This document shows, in pieces, positions 27,367-37,407 of a stretch of 64,000 nt of DNA. The stretch's first letter is position 1, and each line of letters begins with the position of its first letter. The position numbers and the translations under genes are program-made. Origin of the DNA: Paraburkholderia sp. BCC1884 (GTDB lineage Bacteria > Pseudomonadota > Gammaproteobacteria > Burkholderiales > Burkholderiaceae); the NCBI RefSeq assembly GCF_900996225.1, contig NZ_CAAJGL010000068.1, positions 868,001 through 932,000 of the forward strand, read 5' to 3'. A model generated the notes under the pieces. It saw only the letters and a list, made by a program, of their open reading frames with translations, made no database searches and was not told the DNA's origin.

Positions 27367-28605
27367 ATGACCATTCTTCCTCTTTCCCGTCGCCGCGTGG
27401 CGATTGCCGTGCTGGCCGTCGTCGTCGTAGCGGGGCTGGGCACGTTCGGTGCGATTCGCGTGGATGCGAGCTCGCCGGCTGCGCCGACCATCGTGCCGGA
27501 AGTGGACGTCGCCACGGTGGTGCAAAAGACGATTACCGACTGGCAGAGCTATTCGGGCCGCCTCGAGGCCGTCGAAAAAGTGGACGTTCGTTCGCAGGTG
27601 CCGGGCACGATCGTCTCCGTCAACTTCAAGGACGGCGCACTCGTGAAGAAGGGCGACACGCTGTTCGTGATCGACCCGCGTCCGTACGCAGCGGAAGTGG
27701 ATCGCACCGAAGCACAGGTCGCGGCGGCCCAGGCGCGCACGGGTTACACGCAAAGCGACTGGGAGCGCGCGCAACGCCTGCTGGCCGATAACGCCATCGC
27801 CAAGCGTGATTACGACGAGAAGCAGAACGCCTCACGCGAGGCGAGCGCGAACCTGAAAGCCGCGCAAGCCGCAGTGGAAACCGCACGCATCAATCTCGGC
27901 TATACGAAGATTGTCGCGCCGGTGGCGGGCCGCGTCTCGCGCGCGGAAATCACGGTGGGCAACGTCGTGTCGGCGGGCGCGAGCGCCGCGCCGCTGACCA
28001 CGCTCGTATCAGTGTCGCCGATCTACGCCTCGTTCGACGCGGACGAACAGACCTACCTGCAATACCTGAGCCGCGCGAAAGACGGCAGCAAGGTGCCGGT
28101 GCAACTCGGCCTCGCGGACGAAACCGGCTACTCGCGCAGCGGCACGATCGAATCGGTGGACAACCGGCTCGACACGTCGTCGGGCACGATCCGCGTGCGC
28201 GCGCGCTTCGATAACCAGGACGGTGCACTGATTCCGGGTCTGTACGCGCGCGTGAAGGTGGGCGGCAGCGAACCGCATGCGGCGCTGTTGATCGACGACG
28301 CGGCGGTCGGCACCGATCAGGACAAGAAGTTCGTGCTGGTGGTCGATCAGAGCAATCACGTCGTGTATCGCGAGATCTCGGTGGGCAGCATGCAGGGCAA
28401 CCTGCGTGTGGTGAAGGGTGGTCTGCAAGCCACCGATCGCATCGTCGTCAACGGTATTCAACGCGTACGCCCTGGCGACGCGGTGCGTGCCCACATGGTG
28501 TCGATGACCGCCGACCAGGATCCGAACAGCGTACCGCTTGCCCAGACGCAACAAGCGGCACCGGCGCAACCGCAGACGCGCGCCAAAGCGGACAAGAATT
28601 CGTGA
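27367..28605 (+). CDS. bpeE: RND efflux periplasmic adaptor (MexE/BpeE/CeoA family)
   Basis: A 412-residue membrane-fusion protein. The N-terminal membrane anchor (residues 10-30) lacks a lipobox. The barrel-sandwich/lipoyl halves are VEKVDVRSQVPGTIVSVNFKDGALVKKGDTLFVIDPRPY and INLGYTKIVAPVAGRVSRAEITVGNVV, split by a helical hairpin (residues 115-165). A GGGAG ribosome-binding site precedes the ATG, 42 bp after llpE. It links the inner-membrane pump BpeF to the outer-membrane channel. Confidence 0.92.
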   Translation: MTILPLSRRRVAIAVLAVVVVAGLGTFGAIRVDASSPAAPTIVPEVDVATVVQKTITDWQSYSGRLEAVEKVDVRSQVPGTIVSVNFKDGALVKKGDTLFVIDPRPYAAEVDRTEAQVAAAQARTGYTQSDWERAQRLLADNAIAKRDYDEKQNASREASANLKAAQAAVETARINLGYTKIVAPVAGRVSRAEITVGNVVSAGASAAPLTTLVSVSPIYASFDADEQTYLQYLSRAKDGSKVPVQLGLADETGYSRSGTIESVDNRLDTSSGTIRVRARFDNQDGALIPGLYARVKVGGSEPHAALLIDDAAVGTDQDKKFVLVVDQSNHVVYREISVGSMQGNLRVVKGGLQATDRIVVNGIQRVRPGDAVRAHMVSMTADQDPNSVPLAQTQQAAPAQPQTRAKADKNS

Positions 28606-28661
28606 GCGCCACGCGCCGCGGTTTGACGACGCGGCGCCTGCTCCTACGTTAAGAGCTTCCC

Positions 28662-31600
28662 ATGAACATATCCAAATTCTTCATCGATCGGCCGATCTTT
28701 GCCGGCGTGTTGTCGGTCCTGATCCTGCTGGCGGGCATCATTTCGCTCTTCAAGCTGCCGATCTCGGAGTACCCGGAAGTCGTGCCGCCTTCAGTGGTGG
28801 TGCATGCGCAATATCCGGGCGCGAATCCGAAGGTGATCGCCGAGGCCGTGGCTTCGCCACTCGAAGAGCAGATCAATGGCGTCGAGAACATGCTGTATAT
28901 GCAGTCGCAAGCGAATAGCGACGGCAATCTCACGCTCACGGTCACTTTCAAGCTCGGCACCAACCCGGACCTCGCGACACAACTCGTGCAGAACCGCGTG
29001 AACCAGGCGCTGCCGCGTTTGCCGGAAGACGTGCAACGGCTCGGTATCACCACGATCAAGAGTTCGCCCACGCTGACCATGGTGGTCCACCTGATCTCGC
29101 CGAACAATCGCTATGACATGACGTATCTGCGTAACTACGCGTTGCTGAACGTCAAGGATCGGCTCGCGCGGATTCAGGGCGTCGGCGAAGTGCAGTTGTG
29201 GGGTTCGGGCGACTACGCCATGCGTGTGTGGCTCGATCCGCAGAAAGTCGCACAACGCGGCTTGACCGCAACCGAAGTGGTCAACGCGATCCGTGAGCAG
29301 AACATTCAGGTGGCGGCCGGTGTGATCGGCGCATCGCCTTCGGTGCCGGGCACGCAACTGCAGTTGTCGGTGAATGCGCGCGGCCGTTTGAAAACCGAGG
29401 GCGAATTCGGCGACATCATCGTCAAGACTACGCCGGACGGCGGCGTGACCTATCTGCGCGATATTGCACGGGTCGAACTCGCGGCGTCGGAATACGGGCT
29501 GCGTTCGCTGCTGGACAATAAACCCGCCGTCGCACTCGCGATCAACCAGGCGCCGGGCGCGAACTCGCTCGCGATTTCCGATCAGGTCCGCTCGGCCATG
29601 AAGGAACTCGCGCAAGACATGCCGGCGGGCGTCGAATACAAGATTGTGTATGACCCGACGCAGTTCGTGCGTTCGAGTATCGAGGCGGTCGTGCATACGC
29701 TGCTCGAAGCGATCGCGCTGGTGGTGATCGTCGTGATCGTGTTCCTGCAAACGTGGCGTGCGTCGATCATTCCATTGATTGCGGTGCCGGTGTCGATTGT
29801 CGGGACCTTCTCGCTGCTGCTTGCATTCGGCTTTTCGATCAATGCCCTGTCGTTGTTCGGCATGGTGCTGGCGATCGGGATCGTGGTGGACGACGCGATC
29901 GTGGTGGTGGAGAACGTCGAACGGAACATCGAGAACGGGCTGAGTGCGCGCGATGCGACGTACAAGGCGATGCAGGAAGTGAGTGGACCGATTATCGCGA
30001 TTGCGCTGACGCTGGTCGCCGTGTTCGTGCCGCTCGCCTTCATGACGGGTCTGACGGGGCAGTTCTACAAGCAGTTCGCGATGACCATCGCGATCTCGAC
30101 GGTGATCTCGGCGTTCAATTCGCTGACCTTGTCGCCGGCTTTATCCGCGATGCTGTTGCGTGGTCACGGCGCAAAGGAAGACTTCCTGACGCGAGTGATG
30201 AATCGCCTGCTGGGTGGCTTCTTCAAGCGCTTCAACAAGGTGTTCCATCGCGGCTCGACGGAATACGGCCGTGGCGTGACGGGTGTGCTGCGCCGTAAAG
30301 GCGCGATGCTTGCGGTGTACGCGATTCTGCTGGGCGGGACCGTGCTGATCTCGCACGTCGTGCCGGGCGGTTTCGTGCCGGCGCAGGACAAGGAATATCT
30401 GATTGCCTTCGCGCAGTTGCCGAATGGCGCGTCGCTGGACCGGACGGAAAAAGTGATTCGCGATATGAGCGCGATTGCACTAAAGCAGCCGGGCGTGGAA
30501 AGCGCGGTAGCGTTCCCGGGTTTGTCGGTGAACGGCTTCACGAATAGCTCGAGCGCAGGCATCGTGTTCGTCACGCTCAAGCCGTTCAAGGAACGAGGCA
30601 GCAAGACGCTTTCGGCAGGTGCGATTGCCGGTGCACTGAACCAGCAGTTCGGCGCCATCAAGGATTCGTTCGTCGCGGTGTTCCCGCCGCCACCCGTGCT
30701 CGGTCTCGGCACGCTCGGCGGCTTCAAGATGCAGTTAGAGGATCACGGCGCGGTGGGTTACGCGGAATTGAACAAGGCGGCGGAAGCGTTCGTGAAGAAA
30801 GCGGCGCAAACACCGGAACTCGGCCCGACCTTCTCGAGCTACCAGATCAACGTGCCGCAGTTGAACGTCGACCTGGATCGCGTGAAGGCCAAGCAACTCG
30901 GCGTGCCGGTCACCGACGTGTTCAACACGATGCAGATCTATCTGGGGTCGCTGTATGTCAACGACTTCAACCGCTTTGGCCGCGTGTACCAGGTTCGGGT
31001 CCAGGCCGATGCGCCGTTCCGTCAACGTGCCGACGACATCCTGCAACTGAAGACGCGTAACGCAGCAGGCGACATGGTGCCGTTGTCCTCGCTGGTGACG
31101 GTGACACCGACGTACGGACCGGAAATGGTGGTGCGCTACAACGGTTACACGGCAGCCGACATCAACGGCGGTCCGGCACCGGGCTTTTCTTCCGGCCAGG
31201 CGCAAGCCGCGGCCGAACGCGTGGCGGCGGAAACGTTGCCGCACGGCGTGAAGCTCGAATGGACCGACCTGACGTATCAGCAGATTCTGGCTGGCAATGC
31301 GGGCCTGTGGGTGTTCCCGATCAGCGTGCTGCTGGTGTTCCTCGTGCTGGCCGCGCTGTATGAAAGCCTGACGCTGCCGCTCGCGGTGATTCTGATCGTG
31401 CCGATGAGCGTGCTGTCTGCGTTGACCGGCGTGTGGCTCACCGGCGGTGACAACAACATCTTCACGCAGATCGGGTTGATGGTGCTGGTGGGCTTGTCGG
31501 CGAAGAACGCGATTCTGATCGTCGAGTTCGCACGCGAACTCGAACACGATGGACACACGCCGTTGTCGGCGGCGATCGAGGCGAGCCGTCTGCGTCTGCG

Positions 31601-31847
31601 GCCGATTCTGATGACGTCGATCGCGTTCATCATGGGCGTGGTGCCGCTGGTGTTGTCGAGCGGAGCCGGTTCGGAAATGCGTCACGCGATGGGTATCGCG
31701 GTGTTCTTCGGCATGCTCGGGGTGACGCTGTTTGGCCTGATGCTGACGCCGGTGTTCTATGTCGTGTTGCGCACGCTCGCTGGCGGGACGATCCACGTCG
31801 CGCAGAAGGACGCCCCGCACTACGCGGCGCCGGTGACGGACGTCTGA
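28662..31847 (+). CDS. bpeF: RND efflux pump inner-membrane transporter (MexF/BpeF/CeoB family)
   Basis: The 1061-residue protein has the full length of HAE1 RND pumps. The N-terminus MNISKFFIDRPIFAGVLSVLI is the TM1 signature. TM4 holds the proton-relay pair Asp410-Asp411 in GIVVDDAIVVVENVER, and the TM10 region carries Lys in GLSAKNAILIVEF. Two periplasmic loops give the porter and docking domains. Close family members export chloramphenicol, trimethoprim and fluoroquinolones; which compounds this pump handles cannot be read from the sequence. Confidence 0.94.
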   Translation: MNISKFFIDRPIFAGVLSVLILLAGIISLFKLPISEYPEVVPPSVVVHAQYPGANPKVIAEAVASPLEEQINGVENMLYMQSQANSDGNLTLTVTFKLGTNPDLATQLVQNRVNQALPRLPEDVQRLGITTIKSSPTLTMVVHLISPNNRYDMTYLRNYALLNVKDRLARIQGVGEVQLWGSGDYAMRVWLDPQKVAQRGLTATEVVNAIREQNIQVAAGVIGASPSVPGTQLQLSVNARGRLKTEGEFGDIIVKTTPDGGVTYLRDIARVELAASEYGLRSLLDNKPAVALAINQAPGANSLAISDQVRSAMKELAQDMPAGVEYKIVYDPTQFVRSSIEAVVHTLLEAIALVVIVVIVFLQTWRASIIPLIAVPVSIVGTFSLLLAFGFSINALSLFGMVLAIGIVVDDAIVVVENVERNIENGLSARDATYKAMQEVSGPIIAIALTLVAVFVPLAFMTGLTGQFYKQFAMTIAISTVISAFNSLTLSPALSAMLLRGHGAKEDFLTRVMNRLLGGFFKRFNKVFHRGSTEYGRGVTGVLRRKGAMLAVYAILLGGTVLISHVVPGGFVPAQDKEYLIAFAQLPNGASLDRTEKVIRDMSAIALKQPGVESAVAFPGLSVNGFTNSSSAGIVFVTLKPFKERGSKTLSAGAIAGALNQQFGAIKDSFVAVFPPPPVLGLGTLGGFKMQLEDHGAVGYAELNKAAEAFVKKAAQTPELGPTFSSYQINVPQLNVDLDRVKAKQLGVPVTDVFNTMQIYLGSLYVNDFNRFGRVYQVRVQADAPFRQRADDILQLKTRNAAGDMVPLSSLVTVTPTYGPEMVVRYNGYTAADINGGPAPGFSSGQAQAAAERVAAETLPHGVKLEWTDLTYQQILAGNAGLWVFPISVLLVFLVLAALYESLTLPLAVILIVPMSVLSALTGVWLTGGDNNIFTQIGLMVLVGLSAKNAILIVEFARELEHDGHTPLSAAIEASRLRLRPILMTSIAFIMGVVPLVLSSGAGSEMRHAMGIAVFFGMLGVTLFGLMLTPVFYVVLRTLAGGTIHVAQKDAPHYAAPVTDV

Positions 31848-31860
31848 GGAGAAAACAATA

Positions 31861-33429
31861 ATGAAACGCTATGAATCTTTGAGTGGATGGGGCCGGGCGG
31901 CCACCAGCGGATTGCTGATCGCCTTGCTCGCCGCCTGCTCGGTCGAGCCCACTTACAAGCGACCGGACGTGGATACGCCGACAGCCTTCAAGGAGGCGCC
32001 GGCGGCATCGGCGGTGTCCGCGGCCTCCGGTGCTCCGGCAGCTTCGGCGCCGGACAACGGCACCTGGAAGCAGGCACAGCCCGCTGACGACGCCCATCGC
32101 GGCGAATGGTGGGCGGTGTTCGGCGACCCGCAACTCAACGCGCTGGAAGAGCAGGCGGAAGCGGCCAATCAGGACCTGAAGGCAGCCGCAGCGCGTGTGC
32201 AGCAAGCACGTGCGGTCACGCAGGCCGCGAAGTCGGACTGGTTCCCGAAGCTCGATGCGGGCTTCGGACCGACTCGCGAGCGCGCCTCGGCGGCCTCGCA
32301 ATTCCTGCCGGATAGCGCAGGCGGCACTACGGGGACGATCTGGCGCGCGCAGGTTGGCGCGTCGTATGAGGCGGATCTGTTCGGGCGAGTGAGTTCGAAT
32401 GTGAACGCTTCGCGTTCGGACGAGCAGCAAAGCGAAGCGCTGTTCCGTTCGGTGCAGCTCTCGCTGCAGGCCGACGTTGCGCAGAACTACTTCCAGTTGC
32501 GCGAGCTCGATACCGATCAGGATCTGTATCGGCGTACCGTGGCACTGCGCGAGGACACCCTGAAGCTGGTCGAACGCCGTTTCAAGGAAGGCGATATTAG
32601 CGAACTGGACCTGGCGCGTGCCCGCAACGAACTGGCGAGCGCGCGGGCGGATGCGGTTGGCGTGGCGCGTCAGCGTGCGGCTTCCGAGCATAGTCTGGCG
32701 ATTCTGCTGGGTAAGCCACCGGCGGATTTCTCCTTTGCCGAAGCACCGTTGACGCCGGTGACAGTGCGCGTACCGCCGGGTCTGCCGTCGGCATTGCTCG
32801 AACGGCGTCCGGACATTTCGGCGGCAGAGCGGGCCATGCAGGCCGCCAACGCGCGGGTGGGTCTCGCCAAGTCGGCGTTCTTCCCGAAGCTCGATATCAC
32901 GGGCGCAGCGGGCTTTGAATCGGCGACACTCGGCGATCTCTTCATGTGGTCGAGCCGCGCGTTCCTTCTCGGGCCGCTCGCCGGTGGCGCATTGACGTTG
33001 CCCTTGTTCGACGGCGGCCGCCGCAAGGCGAACCTTGCCCAGGCTCGCTCGAAGTACGACGAGGACGTGGCGCAGTATCGTCAGCAGGTATTGGTGGCGT
33101 TCCGTGAAGTGGAAGACAACCTGGCCGATCTGCGTTTGCTCGACGACCAGATGCGCGAGCAGAACGACGCAGTGCAAGCCTCGCAGCGCGCCGCGCATCT
33201 CTCACGCACGCAGTACACGGAAGGCGCGGTCAGCTATCTGGATGTGATCGACGGCGAGCGGCAGGTGCTGACTTCCCAACTGCAGGCGAGCCATCTGCAA
33301 GGCACGCAGGCGGTGGCGACGGTCAATCTGATTCGCGCGATGGGCGGCGGCTGGGGCGATGTGCCGGCGGCCGACACAGCAGTGGGCGCGATCTCGTCGG
33401 CTGCCGTGCAGCAGGTAGCGAAACAGTAG
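31861..33429 (+). CDS. oprC: NodT-family outer-membrane efflux lipoprotein (OprN/OprC/OpcM type)
   Basis: A 522-residue outer-membrane factor with a lipobox (LLAAC, lipidated Cys about residue 25), an Ala/Pro-rich linker, then two TolC-like halves marked by PQLNALEEQAEAANQDLKAAAARVQQARA and the repeat-two PSALLERRPDISAAERAMQAANARVGLAKSAFFP. GGAG lies just before the ATG, 13 bp after bpeF. Last gene of the operon; a perfect terminator follows. Confidence 0.92.
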   Translation: MKRYESLSGWGRAATSGLLIALLAACSVEPTYKRPDVDTPTAFKEAPAASAVSAASGAPAASAPDNGTWKQAQPADDAHRGEWWAVFGDPQLNALEEQAEAANQDLKAAAARVQQARAVTQAAKSDWFPKLDAGFGPTRERASAASQFLPDSAGGTTGTIWRAQVGASYEADLFGRVSSNVNASRSDEQQSEALFRSVQLSLQADVAQNYFQLRELDTDQDLYRRTVALREDTLKLVERRFKEGDISELDLARARNELASARADAVGVARQRAASEHSLAILLGKPPADFSFAEAPLTPVTVRVPPGLPSALLERRPDISAAERAMQAANARVGLAKSAFFPKLDITGAAGFESATLGDLFMWSSRAFLLGPLAGGALTLPLFDGGRRKANLAQARSKYDEDVAQYRQQVLVAFREVEDNLADLRLLDDQMREQNDAVQASQRAAHLSRTQYTEGAVSYLDVIDGERQVLTSQLQASHLQGTQAVATVNLIRAMGGGWGDVPAADTAVGAISSAAVQQVAKQ

Positions 33430-33455
33430 TCTTTCGACTTGCCGAAGTATTGAAC

Positions 33456-33492
33456 GCCGGGCCGCGCATTGCGCGGCCCGGCTTCTTTTTTT
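33456..33492 (+). terminator. Intrinsic terminator of the efflux operon
   Basis: A 12-bp perfect stem (GCCGGGCCGCGC, 33456-33467, with its complement at 33471-33482), a 3-nt ATT loop, and a TTCTTTTTTT run. The remaining gap to 33751 holds no gene that I can support. Confidence 0.95.
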
Positions 33493-33751
33493 GTCCAAAT
33501 CGTTTTTCGCGCTTTCCTTCTAAAAATCCCTTCGTAGACCACGCGCGTTACGCCCTCTATGATCGTTCGGACCTCTTCTGGAGAGAGGCGCGAACGGTTG
33601 GCCGGTCCACTTTTCGCGCCGCATGAAGAACGAACTCCTGTGCCGTGGACATCCGGCTCCGATGTCACTGCCTATCGGGCTAGCAAGGACATCAACCGCA
33701 GCAGAGCGCTCGCCTTGCTGACGCTTACCCCTTTATCCAGGTGGAAATCGC

Positions 33752-34954
33752 ATGAATGGTCCTCGCCATGCCGACGCGCGGTCAACGCGCGAGGCCTCCG
33801 CTGCCACGCCTGTGCGCGATCTCGCGACGTTGCTCGACGCTCTACGCGTCACGGCGGCGCGACGTGATCGCGAAGGCGGCCACGCCGCGCAGGAAAAACA
33901 ATGGATCGCCGACGCGGGCCTGCTGACACTCGCCGTGCCGCGCGAATTCGGTGGCCAGCAGGCGCGGTGGCCCGAGATTTACGAAACGATCCGTCAGATC
34001 GCCCGGGTCGACAGCGCGCTTGCCCATCTATTGGGCTTTACCTGCTTGCAGGTAGTCAGCGTCGATGTGTGGGGTCATGCGGAGCAACGTGCCCGCTATC
34101 TGGGCGGCACCGTGGAAGGGCGCTGGTGGTGGGGCAATGCCGTCAATCCGCTCGACACCCGTCTCGTTGCAAGCGCAACCGGCGACGGCGGCTACCTTCT
34201 CGACGGCCAGAAAGGGTTTTGTTCGGGTACCCGCGGCTCGCAGATGATGACCGTGTCCGCACACGATCCGCTCACCGGCAAACCGGTGTTCGCAGTCGTG
34301 CCGACCACGCGTGAAGGGATCACGGTCGACGAAGACTGGAATCCGATCGGCCAGCGTCAGACCGACAGCGGCAGCGTCGCCTTCGCGAACGTCAGGGTGG
34401 AGCCGCACGAAGTGCTGGAGCGGGCCGACACGCCGTACGCGAGCTTGCGGACCTTGATCTCGCAACAGGTGCTCACCAACCTGTTCGTGGGCATCGCGCA
34501 AGGTGCGCTCGAGGAAGCGCGTTCGTACGTCACCCGGCACGGCAGGCCGTGGATCAATTCCGGCGTCGACAAAGCCACCGACGACCCCTATCTGATCCAC
34601 CGGTTCGGCGAAATGCGTTTGCAGACGGTCAGCGCCGAAGCGCTCGCCACGCGCGCGGCCTACGCACTCGACGACGCCTGGCAGCAAGGTCCAACGCTCA
34701 CCGCCGACGTCCGCGCGCAGGTGGCGCTCGCCACTTCGGAGGCGAAGATCGTCGCGCACCGTGCCGCGCTCGACGTCAGCGAAAATCTGTTCGACGCATG
34801 TGGCGCCCGCGCCACGCACGAGCCGCTTGCGCTCGACCGTTTCTGGCGCAACGCGCGCGTGCATACCTTGCATGATCCGCTCGACTATCGCGTGCGCGAT
34901 GTCGGCCGCTATGCACTCAGTGGGACGCTACCCGAGGTTTCTTTGTACACTTGA
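33752..34954 (+). CDS. Acyl-CoA-dehydrogenase-fold flavoprotein (SfnB/DszC-like)
   Basis: A 400-residue protein with the acyl-CoA dehydrogenase fold but SfnB/DszC features: GHAAQEKQWIADAGLLTLAVPREFGG, LLGFTCLQVVSVDVWGHAEQRARYL, WWWGNAVNPLDTRL and YLLDGQKGFCSGTRGSQMM. The catalytic Glu of true dehydrogenases is not evident. The relatives are FMNH2-dependent monooxygenases or sulfur-assimilation enzymes. No sulfonate or flavin reductase genes adjoin it. mntH follows after 60 bp on the same strand. Confidence 0.78.
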   Translation: MNGPRHADARSTREASAATPVRDLATLLDALRVTAARRDREGGHAAQEKQWIADAGLLTLAVPREFGGQQARWPEIYETIRQIARVDSALAHLLGFTCLQVVSVDVWGHAEQRARYLGGTVEGRWWWGNAVNPLDTRLVASATGDGGYLLDGQKGFCSGTRGSQMMTVSAHDPLTGKPVFAVVPTTREGITVDEDWNPIGQRQTDSGSVAFANVRVEPHEVLERADTPYASLRTLISQQVLTNLFVGIAQGALEEARSYVTRHGRPWINSGVDKATDDPYLIHRFGEMRLQTVSAEALATRAAYALDDAWQQGPTLTADVRAQVALATSEAKIVAHRAALDVSENLFDACGARATHEPLALDRFWRNARVHTLHDPLDYRVRDVGRYALSGTLPEVSLYT

Positions 34955-35014
34955 GGCGGCTCGCGATGGCCGGCACGGCTCGTCGCGTTTGATTCCCTTC
35001 AAGAGACTTCCGGT

Positions 35015-36343
35015 TTGCTCTTCAAACTACCGACCACCGCAACGGCGCCGTTTTGCCCATCCGAGGTGCAAGGCTCGGTCGACGTTTCGCAAGGCGCGCC
35101 TTTCTGGAAAAAGATCCTGCAGTTCGCAGGACCCGGCCTGCTGATTTCGATCGGCTACATGGACCCCGGCAACTGGGCTACCGACATTGAAGCGGGCTCA
35201 CGCTACGGCTACAGCCTGCTGTTCGTGGTGGTGCTGTCGAGTCTCGCGGCGATGGCGTTGCAATGCCTCAGCATGCGCCTGGGTATCGCAACGGGCCGCG
35301 ACCTCGCGGAATTGTCGAGAGACCGTTATTCACCGGCGGTGGCGCGCTTTCAATGGGTGCTCGCGGAACTGTCGATCGTGGCCTGCGATCTCGCGGAAGT
35401 GCTGGGCGGCGCACTTGCTTTTCATCTGTTGTTCAAATGTTCGTTGACCACCGGCGTGCTGCTGACCGCCTTCGATACGCTCATCGTGCTCGGCCTGAAA
35501 GGCAAGAATTTCCGCGACCTCGAAGCGATCATGCTCGGCCTGATCGCGACCATCGGCGTGGGCTACATCATCGAACTCGCGCTGGTGAAGCCGCATTGGA
35601 CCTCGGTTGCACAAGGCCTGATTCCGTCCTGGCAGGCGTTGAATTCGCGCGAACCCCTGTATCTGGCGATCGGCATTCTCGGTGCGACTGTGATGCCGCA
35701 TAACCTCTACCTGCATTCGTCGATCGTGCAGACGCGCGCGGTCAGGCGCGATCCGGTCAGCATCCGTTCGGCGATCGGCATGTCGCGCATCGACACCATC
35801 GCGTCGTTGACGCTCGCGCTGCTGATCAATATGGCGATTCTGATTCTTGCCGCAGCGGCGTTCCATGCCACCGGCCACAATCAGGTCACCGAAATCGAAG
35901 ACGCGTACAAACTGCTCGCACCGATTCTCGGTACCGGCTTCGCGGCAATCCTGTTCGCCGTGACGCTGCTCGCGTCGGGACAAAGCTCGACCTTCACGGG
36001 GACGGTGGCGGGGCAGGTCATCATGGAAGGTTTTCTCAAGCTGAAAATCCCGTGCTATCAGCGCCGCCTCATTACCCGGGCGCTGGCCCTGATCCCCGCG
36101 CTGATCGGCGTGCAGATGATGGGCAACGGCGCGGTCGGCAAGTTGCTGGTCGCAAGCCAGGTGGTGCTGAGTTTGCAGTTGCCGTTCGCGCTCTATCCGC
36201 TGATCCGCATGACCAATGATCGCTCGCTGATGGGCGAATTCGCCAATACGCTGCTGACCCGCTTCGTCTCGTGGACGCTGTTTGTCGTCATCAGCGTGGC
36301 GAATATCTGGCTAGTGGTGCAGACGGTCGGACTGATCGGCTGA
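35015..36343 (+). CDS. mntH: Nramp-family manganese/iron transporter
   Basis: A 442-residue, eleven-segment Nramp protein. The metal-binding DPGN motif is in GYMDPGNWATDIEAGSRYGY (TM1), and the MPHNLYLHSS motif in TM6. Translation appears to begin at a TTG (35015), since no ATG precedes the conserved region; AAGAGA lies a few bases upstream. It imports Mn2+ or Fe2+ with protons. No MntR or Fur box could be assigned with confidence. Confidence 0.9.
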   Translation: MLFKLPTTATAPFCPSEVQGSVDVSQGAPFWKKILQFAGPGLLISIGYMDPGNWATDIEAGSRYGYSLLFVVVLSSLAAMALQCLSMRLGIATGRDLAELSRDRYSPAVARFQWVLAELSIVACDLAEVLGGALAFHLLFKCSLTTGVLLTAFDTLIVLGLKGKNFRDLEAIMLGLIATIGVGYIIELALVKPHWTSVAQGLIPSWQALNSREPLYLAIGILGATVMPHNLYLHSSIVQTRAVRRDPVSIRSAIGMSRIDTIASLTLALLINMAILILAAAAFHATGHNQVTEIEDAYKLLAPILGTGFAAILFAVTLLASGQSSTFTGTVAGQVIMEGFLKLKIPCYQRRLITRALALIPALIGVQMMGNGAVGKLLVASQVVLSLQLPFALYPLIRMTNDRSLMGEFANTLLTRFVSWTLFVVISVANIWLVVQTVGLIG

Positions 36344-36362
36344 TTGCGGCAAAGGACCGTCC

Positions 36363-36393
36363 GGCAACGCCGCTATAAGGTCGTGGCGTTGCC
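36363..36393. terminator. Hairpin between convergent mntH and LysR genes
   Basis: GGCAACGCC (36363-36371) and GGCGTTGCC (36385-36393) pair perfectly around a 13-nt loop. The right arm lies in the last codons of the LysR gene. Probably a shared bidirectional terminator; no long T-run. Confidence 0.5.
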
Positions 36394-37287
36394 GTGCCGG
36401 TCGAGTTCATACACTTTCTGTTCCTGCAGGCGGCGTTTCAGCCACACGCCTGCTTTGCCGAGCACGCGCGCTTTCGACCAGATCAGATCGACGCCGACAT
36501 GCCAGTCGGTGTGCGGATACGCCGCCAGCTGCAATTCCACCAATTCCCCTTCGTCCAGTTCGCGCCGTATCAATTGACGCGGCAGCGTCGTCCAGCCGAG
36601 ACCGGCGCGGGTCATCTCGAGCAACGCCAGATAGTTCTCCGCCTGCCAACTGCGCATCGAGTCCAGATACTCGGTGCTCGGCAGCTTGTTGTCGTGCGCG
36701 CTGAAGACGAGTCGCCGATGGGCGCTGAGATCGGCGAAGCTGACTTTATCCAGACGCGTCAACGGATGATCGCGCCTTGCCACGTGCGCGAGAATCAATT
36801 TACCCATCTGCAAGAAGCCGAGATCGCGCGGGTAAGCCGGTTGCGCAAACGCAATCCCGAGGTCCACTTCATCGTTGAGCAACAGGCGGCTCACATCGCC
36901 GTGCAGCGGATGGCGAATGTCGAGATCCACATCGGGAAACTGCTCGGCGAAGTCGAATAGCGCCGGCATCAACGTGTTGTAGGGGACTTCGATCGCCAGC
37001 GTCAGGGCGGGTTCGACCAGTTCGCCCAGATCGTTGGCGTGCGACTCCAGATCGAGACAGCGCTCCAGCACCAACTCCGCTTCGTTCAAGAGCTTACGTC
37101 CGGCCGCTGTCAGCACCGGCAATTTGCTACTCCGGTCGAACAAGGCAAGACCCCAGTCGACCTCGAGATTGGCGATCGCCATGCTGATGGTCGATTGCGT
37201 CTTGCCCAGACTGCGCGCGGCCGCCGAGAACGAGCCCGCTTTCGCCACCCGGGTAAACATTTCCAGCTGATCGAGGGAATAGCGCAT
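36373..37287 (-). CDS. LysR-family regulator, divergent from the purine permease
   Basis: The protein is 304 residues from the ATG at 37287 (GGAAG eight bases upstream; an in-frame TTG is two codons earlier). N-terminal HTH: FTRVAKAGSFSAAARSLGKTQSTISMAIANLEVDWG. A co-inducer domain and a Lys/Arg-rich end follow. Its divergent position, 120 bp from the NCS2 permease, suggests it controls purine uptake and deamination; the effector is unknown. Confidence 0.85.
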   Translation of the reverse strand: MRYSLDQLEMFTRVAKAGSFSAAARSLGKTQSTISMAIANLEVDWGLALFDRSSKLPVLTAAGRKLLNEAELVLERCLDLESHANDLGELVEPALTLAIEVPYNTLMPALFDFAEQFPDVDLDIRHPLHGDVSRLLLNDEVDLGIAFAQPAYPRDLGFLQMGKLILAHVARRDHPLTRLDKVSFADLSAHRRLVFSAHDNKLPSTEYLDSMRSWQAENYLALLEMTRAGLGWTTLPRQLIRRELDEGELVELQLAAYPHTDWHVGVDLIWSKARVLGKAGVWLKRRLQEQKVYELDRHGNATTL

Positions 37288-37407
37288 GGGCAATGCTTCC
37301 GACCTATTGAATAAATCGATGGATGTTCATTTGGTGGCCCGGCGGGCTTGATGGATTATGGCGCACCGACCAGCGCGGGGCAAACCGCGATCCGAGGCAA
37401 TCAAACG

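Noticed and set aside
31630..33198. A 522-codon minus-strand frame opposite the outer-membrane factor
   Set aside because: Shadow; the plus strand has lipobox, TolC repeats, ribosome-binding site and terminator.
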